From Congeria kusceri (Eukaryota > Mollusca > Bivalvia > Myida > Dreissenidae): a stretch of DNA of 64,000 nucleotides. Made by a program: the position numbers and the translations under genes. The first letter of the stretch is position 1. The number at the start of each line of letters is the position of its first letter. Shown here one piece after another: positions 49,911-61,200 of this stretch. The stretch spans positions 43,887,348-43,951,347 of the forward strand of contig CM051038.1 in NCBI GenBank assembly GCA_027627225.1, given 5' to 3'. The notes beneath the pieces are model-generated. The model searched no databases. It worked only from the letters and a program-made list of their open reading frames with translations, and was not told where the DNA came from.

Positions 49911-50760
49911 GTCAATCTCAAGTTAAGTGATATTTGTAAATCTAAACTAAAAACATGTAGCGCTTTTACATCAATTTGATGAACTTATTTATGGTTATAT
50001 CTCTTCTAGACGCTGATAATAAACAAAAAGACTGACTACAATTTTACGGACGATCATATGCATCAGAATGTTTCTTAATTTTGGTTACAGTGTTTCAAAT
50101 TCTATAAAAATTAAGATGAAATGTTTGATAAATATCACATACCGTGCTATGTCGTATAATATGATATAATTTGATAGATGGAGACCAGTGAATCAAAGTA
50201 TTAATGCACAATATATATTGTGTACGTATTATTATGTGTTTTATAACTAAATTCCCTGCAACAGAGACGAATTCTCACACATACGAAACGTATCTTGAAG
50301 CAGTTGTTTTAATAATAAATGAAAACTAATGTTAATTATCAGATGTTACAAAGTTGACTGTACCAGTAAGAACTAGCGTATTCTCGATTAATTTTTAAAT
50401 AAGGTTGCAGAATGTTATCATTACCCAAACGTGTTGATGTTTTAATACTTGTGTCTATTTACTTGATATTCATCGTCGTTATGTTCAGTGGTGTTACCAC
50501 AATTAAACACATTTATACGTTCTATTTGTATTATGTTTATTATTTTATTTTATTATTTTATTATTTTTTAAAAACATCTAAAGTGTTGCGCAAGTGCTTG
50601 AATATTGCGTATTGCTATGACAAAAGAAAATCCGCGTAACATAATTTCCAATATCATATTGTGTTTTGATTTATTTTGGAAACATCATTATACAAAAACT
50701 TAACACAGCCATACTATCATCGGTTCTTAACATTTTGGCAAATATATACTCATGATAAAT

Positions 50761-51978
50761 CTGATACTGGAATCACCTACAAATTCCAGTAAGCGTTCGT
50801 GACAATAGAAACAATATAGAATAAAGGCATCATGAAGGAATTGTATGCTATTTTTTATAATTGTCTTCCCCAATTTATCACCTTTGAACGTGTGCTTAAT
50901 TAAGTCATATGACCTCACAACATTTACTTAAAGACAATTGGTGCTGTCAGAAACAAAGTTTTCTGAGATGCAAAATCACATTCAATAACAAACACAGAGA
51001 CGTAATTGAATTTAATTGAGTCAAATGTACTGACATTGCAAATCAGCAAGTATGTCCTCGTTCCCATTGTATTTATATTTCACTATGACAATGTTTTCAC
51101 AATCAAAACCCCAACGCCTTGCACTGGTAGTTTCAATAGGGTGACCCCAGTTGTAGTAACGTTTGTGTTTTGACTTGCTGTTATTTTTTTATTTTCCTTT
51201 TGTTTGCCATATACATTATATACGGGTTATAAAATTCACATAGTCCTTAGTTTTTATTAATTTGCTTGTGCCTCTCACATAATACATTATAATAACAATT
51301 AATGAAATTCAAAACAATATATTTAGGAATCACTTAACGTCTTCAGAGACACTTGAATGCATATTCTTTTGCGTGTAAAAACGAGTGCTAGTGTGTTGGG
51401 TAATTTGTATTTGGAGTTTCCCTATTTTATTGGGGGTAATTATATATTAAGTCATAGCAACAATAGTGTGATGTTTATATCTTGGTACATATTTTGGTAC
51501 ATTTAATTCATAAACGATCTGCAAAAGTAGCTTTTAGCACACAGTTTAGTTGTTGTTGTTTCTTCACTGAAAGAAGTCAATTTTTAAAGATCGTCATTTA
51601 TCTAATGATCTGATTAAAATATTGATGCACCACGATCGTTATTTCTAAAAACTTATTTCTATTTCTTAGTAGGTAGTAGTAAGATTCTATATATAACCCA
51701 AATCCTATTATAGGATATATGGATAGTACCAAAAGCTACAGAAGGATGGTTTGTCAAGACAATTGTTATTGACAATAACGACGTAGCCTGACTATAAAGA
51801 TGAAATTTATTAACAAACGAAAAGGCACAATTTGATTTCCACGTCTTTGCCCCAACTGGCCATTACGTTAGTGTTATATTCAACCTGAAGTTTTCTTTTC
51901 GGTAACTAGAGGCACGGCTACATCTGCGGGTCCTCAAATACAACATTTTGGTAGACGACCATCTAAGTCTTGAACTTG
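50761..51978. other. Patchwork of small repeat fragments, no gene
   Basis: After the end of copy B I see only short matches. The stretch 50,960-51,115 follows the orientation of 29,720-29,960, 51,107-51,200 resembles 31,905-31,960, and 51,745-51,830 is a reverse-complement match to 35,150-35,260. No coding frame of note. Confidence 0.5.
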
Positions 51979-52157
51979 ATTTGTTTCTGGATATTGTACT
52001 GAGTATTTATGGGCGAGTTTAATTGTTTTTTTTTTGTATAAAGATATTTGTTTGGATATTGTACTGAGTTGTTGTGGACGAGTTTAATTCGTGTAAACAT
52101 ATTTGTTTCTTGATATTGTACTGAGAGTTTATGGATGAGTTTAATTCGTATAAACAT
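51979..52157 (+). repeat. Three diverged tandem units (67, 55 and 57 bp)
   Basis: The units begin at 51,979, 52,046 and 52,101 ('atttgttt', 'gatattgtactgag', 'gagtttaatt'). A 67-codon minus-strand frame across them merely reflects the repeats. They lie just upstream of the LINE and could belong to its 5' region, as many LINEs have repeated 5' UTRs, but nothing proves it. Confidence 0.8.
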
Positions 52158-52622
52158 ATTTGTCATATGTATTATATTATAAATATATTTTCAGACCAAG
52201 AGTACTTTACTTTAAGAATTGAAGGTACAGGCAAGTAGAGACTAATTTTAAAGAAAGTTCCTTGAATTATTATTTTAAAGTATTTTTCTGGTTGAAGTAG
52301 CTAGAGTTTAACAATCGTTTCCATTAAAGAACGATGCTTAGCAAATGGCCTCACACATTAATGACGACGTGTGGTTTTCTAAATCAAAATCAGAAAATGT
52401 TAAATCCGTAATTACAACTGAGGACCCGTTTTTACATAATACTATTACGTGTGCATTGGTAATTTGCCATATGTTGAAACAAAGCTGTTTCCATTATGTC
52501 AAGGTCATGTGATAGCGGACTGACGTGTTTTTTTCTGAGCGGATATTTTCTGGATTTAAAGCATCTCTTAAAGTATTTTCTTACAAAATAAAGTATCGAA
52601 CTATAAGATATTATAATGTATA

Positions 52623-53637
52623 ATGTCAAAATCGGGAAATAAGAAAAGTAAACGGAAAAAAGGCAGTAGTACTGATGAAGAATTAGTAAACAATAGTAAG
52701 TGCAAATGGGTGAAAGGAGGCCCGTCTGGGGTATCGCTTGGTGATGATAGTGAGATTTCAGTCAGTGATATTCTCGGTCAAGCAAACGCTGTGCTCTACG
52801 AAAAAGCTCCAGTGTTTGACGATCTAGTAGTGCCGATAGCGTCGGGCGTTCCTGCAAAGCCTACCAGTATGGCTAGCAACGAACCCCGCGATCCGACATC
52901 TACTGCCATGCCTAAAGACAAAGACAATTCAGGTACCTTACTACAGGCTATATTTGATAGGTTAACTACGATTGAATCAAAGTTATAAATATTAAATACT
53001 GTTGCAAACAAAGTTGAAAACTTTGAAAAGGAACTTAACAAATTGTGGTGCAGACTTGATGATTTCAATAAACGTTTTGCAGATCGTGTAAGCACTTTGT
53101 GAGTCTAGAATTGATAATCTAGAACTCTGTGATGTCTCACAGAAATCTGAACTTGAGCATTTGTCAAGGCAAAACTCTGAGCTACGAGACGAACTTACAT
53201 ATGTGAAGTCTCAGAGCATGCGCAATAATCTTCTATTCGGGGGCATTGACGAAAATGAGAATGAACACCCACAGGACGTCGAAGTGAAAGTTCGATCGCT
53301 CATTGTTGAAAGGTTACAGCTAGCTCAGGACTTGGTCAACTCGATGGTCATCGAACGGGCTCCTAGGGTGGGAGCTAAGGACTCAGACCAGAGCCGAAGT
53401 CGCAGCCGAATGATTGTCTGCAAGTTCGCCAACTTCAAGGACAGGGAGACTGTTCGCAAACATGGTCGCCTTTTGAAGGACACGAATTATTTCATTAGAG
53501 AACAGTTCCCACCTGAGATCGTCGAGCGCAGACGCAAACTGTTCCCCCAGTTACGGGCCGCGCGAGACGCCGGTAAGAGAGCATGGCTTGCGTACGACAC
53601 CCTGTATGTAAACGGCCTACCAGTGCAGCAGAAGTAA
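52623..53637 (+). pseudogene. LINE ORF1, broken (RNA-binding nucleic acid chaperone type)
   Basis: The first part (121 codons) starts at ATG 52,623 with a lysine/serine-rich head and a low-complexity region, and ends at TAA 52,986-52,988. Coding character continues past that stop in the same frame (a coiled-coil-like stretch) to about 53,099. One extra base then moves the frame, and the reading goes on to TAA 53,635-53,637. The last part holds more coiled coil, then 'MRNNLLFGG', 'IERAPRVG', 'CKFANFKDRETVRKHGR' and 'IREQFPPEIVERRRKLFP', typical of the RRM and C-terminal domain of L1-type ORF1 proteins (Transposase_22-like). Such proteins bind element RNA in cytoplasmic particles. So there are two lesions, one nonsense and one frameshift. 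The 3' half is much richer in GC than ORF2 (58% in line 53,341-53,400 against 25% in 53,761-53,820). Confidence 0.85.
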
Positions 53638-53717
53638 CAGTTGTCGGAGAGTGGACTTAGGATCCTGGTCTGGAACTGCAACGGCCTAACTTACTTACTG
53701 ACCAAGAATTTGTTAAT

Positions 53718-56700
53718 TTGGTAAAAAATAGTGATATTGCTATTCTTTCTGAATCATGGACTAATAATCATTCCGAAATAGATATAGATGGTTATTTATG
53801 CCATAATTTATATCGCAAATTTAGACACAGAAAGGCTAAAAGAAATAGTGGAGGCATTGTTGTTTATATAAATGAAAAATTGTCTGATGGTATTTCGATC
53901 GTAAAAAATAATTTTGATACTATTGTATGGCTTAAAATCGACAAAATATTGTTCTCTTTAAATTCCGATATTTACTTATGTGGGCTTTATTTATGGTCAG
54001 ACGATTCACCTATTGCTAATATTGTTGATAGCGACCTATTTGATGTTTTATATAACGATGTGTTTTATTATGAACAGTATGGTAAAGTACTTATGGCAGG
54101 TGATTGGAATGCTAGAACGGGTAATCGTTATGATTATATTCCATTCGATGTTATTAATAGTGCCATTGATTTTGATTTTTATACACCAGATATTTCCAGT
54201 GGTCGGGCCTCAGTAGACGAGGTTTGTAATTCACGGGGAAATCGAATGCTCGATTTTTGCAAAGCGGCCTCGTTACGCATCGCTAACGGTCGAATCGGCG
54301 ATACCGGCTCGTTTACATATTTTAGTAAACAAACATGTAGTACAATAGACTACTTGGTTTTGAGCGACAAAGATTTCTCATTTATAAATAAATTTAAAGT
54401 TTTGCCATTTAACACGTTCAGTGACCATGCGCCGTTATATTTTGAACTTGATGTAAACTTGCTACATGTAGATAATTCTTTGAATGTTACACCGGTAATG
54501 GATTATACATGTTATAAATGGTGTGACGAACATAAACCTAATTTTAGACGGGTTATAATCTCTAAATTACCTGAGTTTAACGGAATCTTGAATACCTGTG
54601 ACATCTTAGACGGCAATAGTATTGATAATTTGGTAGATAGTTTTGCATCGCTAATTGAAAACGCGGCCAATCCATATTTCTGTCAAAAGCGAAATGCACG
54701 ATGGTCGTGCTCAATAAACAATAACAATGACTGGTTCGATTCTGAATGCGCGAACGCAAAACATTATTATTTGGTTGCTTTGAACACTTTCAATAAAAAT
54801 AAAACCCGAACTAATAGAATAGCATTGAGCGAAATTAAACGGAGTTATAAGGTACTTGTACGGAAAAAGAAAAGGCATTATAAAATAAATAAGTCACGTG
54901 AGTTGTGCGATCTTCGAAAATACAAACCCAAACAGTTTTGGAATCACTTTCGATCGAGAGGCAATAATGGATCTAGCAGCATATTACCAAACGAATTCCG
55001 AGAATATTTTTCAAATTTATTTAATGATGTAAAGGCTACACGTTTAGACAATGTCGAAAGTTTTAACGATGCCAATGATCTCAACATAAATAACCCAACT
55101 TTTCTATCCTTAAATGTTCCTATTACGACGGACGAAGTTTTGAGGGCAATTAAACGTTTAAAACGTAACAAATCTCCATGTCCAGTTGATAAGTTATTGA
55201 ATGAATTTATTATCGAGACGTCGGATATATTGATAGGTCATATTACGGATTGCTTTAACAAGATATTTGATTCTGGTCATTTTCCGAAAGCTTGGTCTTT
55301 TGGTTATATCGTGCCATTACATAAGAAAGGGGACAAAAATAACCCTAACAATTATAGGGGGATAACTCTCCTTAGCAACTTTGGTAAACTATTTACCAGC
55401 GTACTTACAAAGCGAGCCGAAAAATGGGCCGAAGAAAATAAAATACATATTGATGCACAGTTTGGTTTTCGGCCCGGAGTAAGCCCTGTCGACGCCATTT
55501 TTACATTACATTCTTTAGTTGAATATATACTATCAAAAAATTCACGCCTGTATTGCGCATTTATAGATCTAAAGAAAGCATTTGATTCTGTTTACCGTAA
55601 TGCTTTATGGTTTAAACTTTTCAATATGGGTTTAGATGGTAAACTTCTGTCAATTTTCAAACACATGTATTCCACAGTTAAATCTTGCATAAAACATTGT
55701 AATACCTTTTCGGATTTCTTTGATATATCCGTCGGTTTAAGACAAGGGCAAAACAATTCACCGATCCTGTTCGCATTATTTTTAAAAGACATTGAATCGA
55801 ATATTAAACATGATATGGAAGGCGATTTCGGTATTAACTTGTTTGATTTGTCATTAGTCATTTTACTCTTTGCCGATGACATGGTCTTGATCGGAAATTC
55901 AGTTGAGGAGTTACAAACAAGTCTGAAAAATTTATTTACTTATTGTGAAAAATGGGGTTTAGAAGTAAATACCGAGAAAACAAAAACTATGGTCTTTAGA
56001 AAACGTGGCCAAATAAAAAATACCGAAAAATGGTCTTACAATAATATAGAATTACAAAATGTTGATAATTTCAATTATCTCGGAGTAGTATTTAATTACA
56101 CAGGAGGTTTTCAGCAAAATAGTCAGCAGGTTATCGGAAAGGCAGTAAAGGCACAAAACGTTTTGTTATTAAATGTAAATAAATATGATGTCACTCCTCG
56201 TATTGCTTTGCAGTTATTTGACGCCTTTGTAACTGCGACATTAAATTACTCTTGTGCGGTTTGGGGTTTTGGTAAATCGAATGATATCGAACGGGTACAC
56301 TTGAAATATTGCAAATTAGTATTAGGTGTTAAACAAAGCACTTGTACTGCAGCTGTTTATTCAGAACTAGGACGGTATCCTATATATATTCAACAATATG
56401 TCCAAATAATAAAATTCTGGTTACATATTTTGTATTCAGAAAATGTTGTTATTAAAACAGCATATTATACATCACTAGATTTATACGAGAAAGGATACAA
56501 GTCATGGGCCTCGAGGGTGCACACTCTTTTAAATGAGTATGGTTTTAGCGACGTTTGGGTAAATCCTTTTAAATATAGCCTAAACGAATTTGTGCAAAAA
56601 TTTAAACGTAGAATGATTGATTGTTTTTTACAGAAACTTAGAACCGACATCGATTCTAGTGCTTTATTAAACCATCTATACATACATTTAACAAATTCGT

Positions 56701-57068
56701 TTGAACCAGCACTTTATCTTGATAAACTGTTTAGTAAGACTTACCGCCGCGCTTTGTCTCGCCTTCGATTATCATCGCATGGTTTAAGGATAGAAACGGG
56801 TCGATATGGTTCGGATAGACTTCCGAGAGAGGAGAGGACATGCTTACTGTGCAACAGTCACGATATTGAGGATGAATTCCATTTTATCATTATTTGTAAT
56901 TGTTATACAGAATTACGCCACCGCTTTTTGAAAAGGTATTATTATAATAGACCGAGTATGTTCAAATTCATTCAGCTTATTAAAACCACAAATAAATCTG
57001 AACTAATAGGTTTATCTAAATACATCTATTTCGCAAATAAACATAGGATCGACTTAATTAATATGTAA
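53718..57068 (+). CDS. LINE ORF2: endonuclease and reverse transcriptase polyprotein
   Basis: This is a continuous frame of 1,116 codons. Residues 1-240 are an exonuclease-endonuclease-phosphatase domain: catalytic Glu in 'LSESW' (E12), 'GDWNARTG' (128-135), 'STIDYLVLS' and 'FSDHAP' (234-239). It would nick the target to prime reverse transcription. Residues about 525-765 are the reverse transcriptase: 'IVPLHKKGD', 'YRGITLLS' (546-553), 'FIDLKKAFDSV' (615-625), 'LRQGQNNSP' and the catalytic FADD (718-721). A C-terminal C-x2-C-x9-H-x4-C motif spans 1,042-1,060. The ATG is probably not the true start: the first endonuclease motif, 'LVWNCNGL', is coded just upstream at 53,662-53,688 in another frame, and the ORF2 frame extends upstream of the ATG without a stop. 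A small frameshift near 53,690 has therefore separated the first strand and its metal-binding Asn from the rest. Confidence 0.95.
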   Translation: MVKNSDIAILSESWTNNHSEIDIDGYLCHNLYRKFRHRKAKRNSGGIVVYINEKLSDGISIVKNNFDTIVWLKIDKILFSLNSDIYLCGLYLWSDDSPIANIVDSDLFDVLYNDVFYYEQYGKVLMAGDWNARTGNRYDYIPFDVINSAIDFDFYTPDISSGRASVDEVCNSRGNRMLDFCKAASLRIANGRIGDTGSFTYFSKQTCSTIDYLVLSDKDFSFINKFKVLPFNTFSDHAPLYFELDVNLLHVDNSLNVTPVMDYTCYKWCDEHKPNFRRVIISKLPEFNGILNTCDILDGNSIDNLVDSFASLIENAANPYFCQKRNARWSCSINNNNDWFDSECANAKHYYLVALNTFNKNKTRTNRIALSEIKRSYKVLVRKKKRHYKINKSRELCDLRKYKPKQFWNHFRSRGNNGSSSILPNEFREYFSNLFNDVKATRLDNVESFNDANDLNINNPTFLSLNVPITTDEVLRAIKRLKRNKSPCPVDKLLNEFIIETSDILIGHITDCFNKIFDSGHFPKAWSFGYIVPLHKKGDKNNPNNYRGITLLSNFGKLFTSVLTKRAEKWAEENKIHIDAQFGFRPGVSPVDAIFTLHSLVEYILSKNSRLYCAFIDLKKAFDSVYRNALWFKLFNMGLDGKLLSIFKHMYSTVKSCIKHCNTFSDFFDISVGLRQGQNNSPILFALFLKDIESNIKHDMEGDFGINLFDLSLVILLFADDMVLIGNSVEELQTSLKNLFTYCEKWGLEVNTEKTKTMVFRKRGQIKNTEKWSYNNIELQNVDNFNYLGVVFNYTGGFQQNSQQVIGKAVKAQNVLLLNVNKYDVTPRIALQLFDAFVTATLNYSCAVWGFGKSNDIERVHLKYCKLVLGVKQSTCTAAVYSELGRYPIYIQQYVQIIKFWLHILYSENVVIKTAYYTSLDLYEKGYKSWASRVHTLLNEYGFSDVWVNPFKYSLNEFVQKFKRRMIDCFLQKLRTDIDSSALLNHLYIHLTNSFEPALYLDKLFSKTYRRALSRLRLSSHGLRIETGRYGSDRLPREERTCLLCNSHDIEDEFHFIIICNCYTELRHRFLKRYYYNRPSMFKFIQLIKTTNKSELIGLSKYIYFANKHRIDLINM

Positions 57069-57407
57069 CATCACTTTCTGCTGGAAGTTAATGTTAAGCG
57101 CCAAGTTACAAATGTGTTTTTCTTCGTTTTAAATATAATTGCTGTTATTGAATGCCACGAATATTGTCAAATCAATGACATGTATTGTATGCTAAGTTTG
57201 TCGTTGTTGTTTGTATCTTTTAAAGGAATGCTTAAATGTCTATTTATCTGTAGTAAACACACATCGAATATTTAAGAACATTCTCCAAAAGTAAACTAAA
57301 TTTTATCAATCACATTCCCTTGACATGCTATTTCATTGAAATATGTACTATGTTTATATGGCTATGTACTGATTGTATTCGCCAATAAAATTGTCTGTCT
57401 GTCTGTC
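57069..57407 (+). other. LINE 3' UTR, poly(A) signal and (TGTC)n tail
   Basis: The stretch after the ORF2 stop is AT-rich and non-coding. It ends 'gccaataaaattg' with AATAAA at 57,384-57,389, then four TGTC units (57,392-57,407). A short tandem repeat instead of poly(A) at the 3' end is usual for several LINE clades and marks the element's end. Confidence 0.8.
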
Positions 57408-57639
57408 ATTATGCAAGTACTTGATTAGTTTTATCACAGCAGTGAAAGTTTGGACGAAAATGATACATATGTTGCTAATATGTTTATCACAGCAACTATT
57501 TTAATTTAGATATCATATATCTGATCTATCAAAGTAGTGTGCAATGGGACTTGTGCTCCGCTGAATTGTATTTTACAATGTCAACGATGCCACACCAACA
57601 TATAGCTAAATATAGTCAAAATACTTATGAACATGATAT
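57408..57639. other. Anonymous AT-rich flank of the LINE
   Basis: No gene or repeat match is seen. It links the LINE tail to the next arm-family block. Confidence 0.45.
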
Positions 57640-58768
57640 ATGAAGATAATTGCTTGCGACACTACCAAATTTTGTCGGCATCAAATAAGACATTTATTAA
57701 CAAACAAACGGCAACATTTGAATTCTCCGTCTGTGCCCCAGTCCTTGTTTGTGTCACTGCTTTTTCCACAGGGAAACTTGATGTTCACCAGGCCGCAACA
57801 GTGCATCCAGCTTTATGACAGATTTCTTGGTAAATAAATATGCGATAACAATAAGTGCGTCTAAGATGTCAAAATTCTAGTTTTTAGAATGTGAACATAA
57901 TAGTTTGGAATTTCCTTTAACTATATTTTGCACTTTCTTTGAGGCTAGTTAAAAGGAATAAAAGAATTGCTAGTATATCTGTCAAAACTATAACTTTAAT
58001 ATTACTTGAGCTTTTGCTGTGTTGTGGAAGGTAACATGTTTTGATAATAATGTGAACGATACTATATACTCGTCTACATACATCAGCTGCAACAAAATGT
58101 ATAAGCATTTCACAATTAGCAAAGCACATGCCGGATTGCCAACTTTGATAAGGATGAAACTGATAGTCGTTCTGACATGCAAACTATGCATGTGAAATTA
58201 ATGAAAACACCTTAGCCAGGGATCTGGAAACTGATGTGTTACTTTTCCCAAATCGTGCATTAAACATGATTGTCTTTATTAGACTAATTGCATCTGTAGA
58301 CATCAACAACAAACATGTCATGACGTTCATTGGACATTGGATAAAACCAGCATATTGCAAAAATAAAAATATCACGAGAGCAAGAAACAATAAATAAACG
58401 AATACAATGAAAGTGTAATATTAACTATTATAACAGGAATATATATGTGAACAGAATACGATATTTTAGGAAATTTTTGCATAGTGTTATTAACGATTTG
58501 ATGCAAATGCACAAACATGGTTTTATAATCTTGCAAAACTGTAGTTATAATCTAATTAATCTTCATGACAATGATAAATAATAATAATTATGCTTAAATT
58601 AATGTAACACACCTTCGTAAAAAATATTATAACTGGGTAAATTATATTTTTTAGTTCTGAAACAGCGATGGCTGCTTATATACAATACGATACATACCTG
58701 GTCCGTGTTAAAATTTTGAAAATAGTCAATGTAATTTTTTTACACGTCGGCACCCTTTGTTTTATTGA

Positions 58769-59023
58769 TTCTTTGCACTAGAAAAGAAGGTGAATCTCCA
58801 GTTAAAACAACGTCGTCGAAATGTTATTGACGTTATACCTTTTATCTGTAGTGAAATGTATAGGTTTAGGAATTTAAGTGATATAGTGTCGCCTCTAGCT
58901 GATATCCAGTTCGTAGACATAGTCCATTTTTTATCAAAGACGCCAAATAGCCGTAGTAATTGGCGTTGGGCTACGAAATGTAATTATGTAGCAACTGCGT
59001 TCTTGACATACAGACACCAATAA
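58769..59023 (+). other. Unrecognised open frame, possible coding relic
   Basis: The frame is open for about 84 codons to TAA 59,021-59,023. A pyrimidine-rich stretch ending 'ctttgcactag' (58,781) looks like a splice acceptor. The 3' end ('NYVATAFLTYRH') lies in a segment also kept in the left and right arms (27,815-27,850 and 31,655-31,700), where a similar '-AT-SLIV-YRHP-' reading can be made on the left-arm copy. I recognise no domain. It may be an exon relic of an old transposon, or chance. Confidence 0.2.
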
Positions 59024-59513
59024 TTATTACGAAGCCTTATTCAATCTAAAGGACATTTATTTTAATTACTAGCAAACCCCAGTGGCTGCTTAATCTATAA
59101 GCAAGGTCTAAAGTTGGTCTAAAAGATTGTGCCGGAACTTGAATTACTTTTTGTACTTACTTCTGGGGACACAATCGTTCTGCCTTAATGGGCAGTTGTA
59201 AAGAACAATAATACAAATACGATGATAATTTAAAGGAAAGAATTGCCAGGTTTCTCACATTAACAAAACATCGTATCTCCAAACAGTAGCATTTTGTTTT
59301 TAAAAGAACAACTCCATATCTAACGCTAACTAGTATATCTGACATACTTATCAAAACATTAGAAGCCTGGTGGTCTTCGTTTGATTAATTGATCGAATTT
59401 AACACTTAAGACTTCACATCGGTTATAGCAAGGCATCTGTGTAATTAACAGTTTCGGTTTAATATTATGATCGATGTGTATGTTTCAGTTAAGACGATTG
59501 TTGGTTTGGTTTT

Positions 59514-59623
59514 ACACTGGAACATGCTTGGGAATTCTTTAAAAACATTTACATTGGAACATGCTTGGGAATTCTTTAAAAACATTTACATTGGAACATG
59601 CTGGGAATTTTTTAAAAACATTT
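59514..59623 (+). repeat. Minisatellite, 3 x 37 bp
   Basis: The units start at 59,514, 59,551 and 59,588 ('acattggaacatgcttggga'). The third unit has a one-base loss and a change in its T run. Confidence 0.95.
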
Positions 59624-61200
59624 GAAAGATCCTTAAAAGTTCAAGCGTACAGAGTTTCCCATTCCAACACATCACAACACTAATTGCATTCATATTCACA
59701 TTTTATTTTATGAAACGTAATTTGCAAGAGGTTGACGATCTAAAACATTGCCAACCAACGTTCTATTTGAACACGCTATTCGTAGACAGAGAATTATCTG
59801 TCATATTGGAGCCAGAAAGTGTCATATGCTCACAGGGAGCGTGTAATGTGATCTAACACTAATAGCAGAAATTACTGCATGCTCAATTTTTACATGATAC
59901 TCGATAATTTTTCTATAGACAAAGAACACAATTATCGTTGTTAAACTACCCAAGGAACGCAAAAAGTAGTCCCAATTCTGAGCAGAGCATAGTAAAAAGT
60001 AATTTTAATTACAATTGCAAAAATATATGTCAAATCATGGTTGAATCGAAATAATTTTCGCACTATTGTTGTTTATCGCCCAATGAAGATCTCTTTGTCG
60101 TTCTGATGCGTGGCTACTGAATAACTCGGGTTAACGCCCTCTGAATCGTCGTTTATTGACCGATAAACTACGATAAATCGAAATTATTTCTTAAATATAC
60201 CATTGCATTGTATTTCAACTGTAGAAACTGTGTATTATCTGCCATTAGCAAAGGATAACTGTTAAACAAAAAACTGATTACATCGTGCCTATATACAAAG
60301 CAGTTTGTATCTATATATCACCATTCTATTAACACCACTCTATTAATAGAAACACTATATAGCAAACTTAAAAACTCACAATTAGTTTTTCAAACAATTT
60401 ACATTGTTTTATCAGCAAATTATCCTGGTAACGTAGAACACATTATATACCCGGATTGCTAGAACAATATGGCTTTATTTCATTAGTTGTTGTTATTGTT
60501 GTTGATTTTGTTGCAAGCGTTATTATTCATGTGTAATTTTATTTGTTTGCATTTGACATTGATATTAATGGTTCCCTTTTACAAACAGAAAAGATTCAAA
60601 TAAAACTAAAAACATTTGTTTATATGCATTTTGCTTGAAAAATAAAAACAATATCGAGCAACAAAAATAAACTTCATTATTCGCAACCAACATTTATTAT
60701 AATAGATGTGATATGTAAATATGTTTTGTATAACATTTATCATAACCGAAATAGTAATTAAGCCAATAGGCTATATTTCCCAATTAACTAATTGACAGAA
60801 TGCAAACTATGCCACGGGAACTGTAAACAATTAATTCTCCTCTTGATATAATGTTTGTACAATTTAACAATAAACATTGTACATAAACATGACAGCCAAA
60901 TTGGGTCTTGATAAATGTCATACGTAGACATCAAAGAACGGGTTTTCTAGCAACATGCCCATTTACCATTTGATGTCAGCTTCGCGAATGGTACAGGGTC
61001 TTCAGAGACTCGTGTTTAGTCATTTTACTTTCATGATCGTGCCGGTGATATATTGCATATTGTGGCTGATTAGGAACAGATGCTGTGGCTGTAGGATATG
61101 TTTGGAAAAAAAGTATTAACTTTTCGTTCTAATAATAGGAAGCAAATGGGCTGCCAAAATAGATTCGCTATTTTGGTATTCAAAAAGCTGGAATGTTAAT

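Larger units (their letters stand above)
34641..50760 (+). repeat. Segmental duplication, copy B (non-coding)
   Basis: This is the second long copy of the block at 1-22,882, in direct orientation. Homology begins at the 'aaataagacatcataaact' string shared with position 1 and ends at 'catgataaat' (50,760), which matches A at 22,882. B keeps the unoccupied target sites of several elements present in A, so it is the better guide to the ancestral layout. It also has segments that A lacks, chiefly 49,690-50,060. No gene is recognised in it. Confidence 0.9.
52623..57407 (+). mobile_element. APE-type non-LTR retrotransposon (LINE)
   Basis: The order is a broken ORF1 (coiled coil plus RNA-binding domain), ORF2 (endonuclease, reverse transcriptase, C-terminal CCHC), a short 3' UTR, AATAAA at 57,384 and a (TGTC)4 tail ending at 57,407. 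It has no LTRs. The 5' UTR start is not visible; 52,158-52,622 may belong to it. I find no clear target-site duplication. The L1-like ORF1 and the CCHC motif suggest an L1/Tx1-like clade, but this is not certain. With ORF1 broken it is probably unable to move on its own, while the long intact ORF2 suggests a fairly young copy. Confidence 0.93.
57640..61200 (+). repeat. Third copy of the arm family (same orientation as the right arm)
   Basis: Matches to the right arm are 57,640-57,840 with 31,190-31,290, 58,950-59,110 with 31,640-31,790, 59,740-59,860 with 32,640-32,740, 60,650-60,900 with 33,290-33,480 and 60,950-61,180 with 34,071-34,290. It is more diverged than the two arms are from each other. 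It holds one 56-bp unit (60,951) where the right arm has eleven. Confidence 0.75.

Noticed and set aside
52623..57068. Exogenous or endogenous retrovirus
   Set aside because: The APE-type endonuclease, the lack of LTRs, protease, integrase and envelope, and the tandem-repeat tail all mark a non-LTR retrotransposon.
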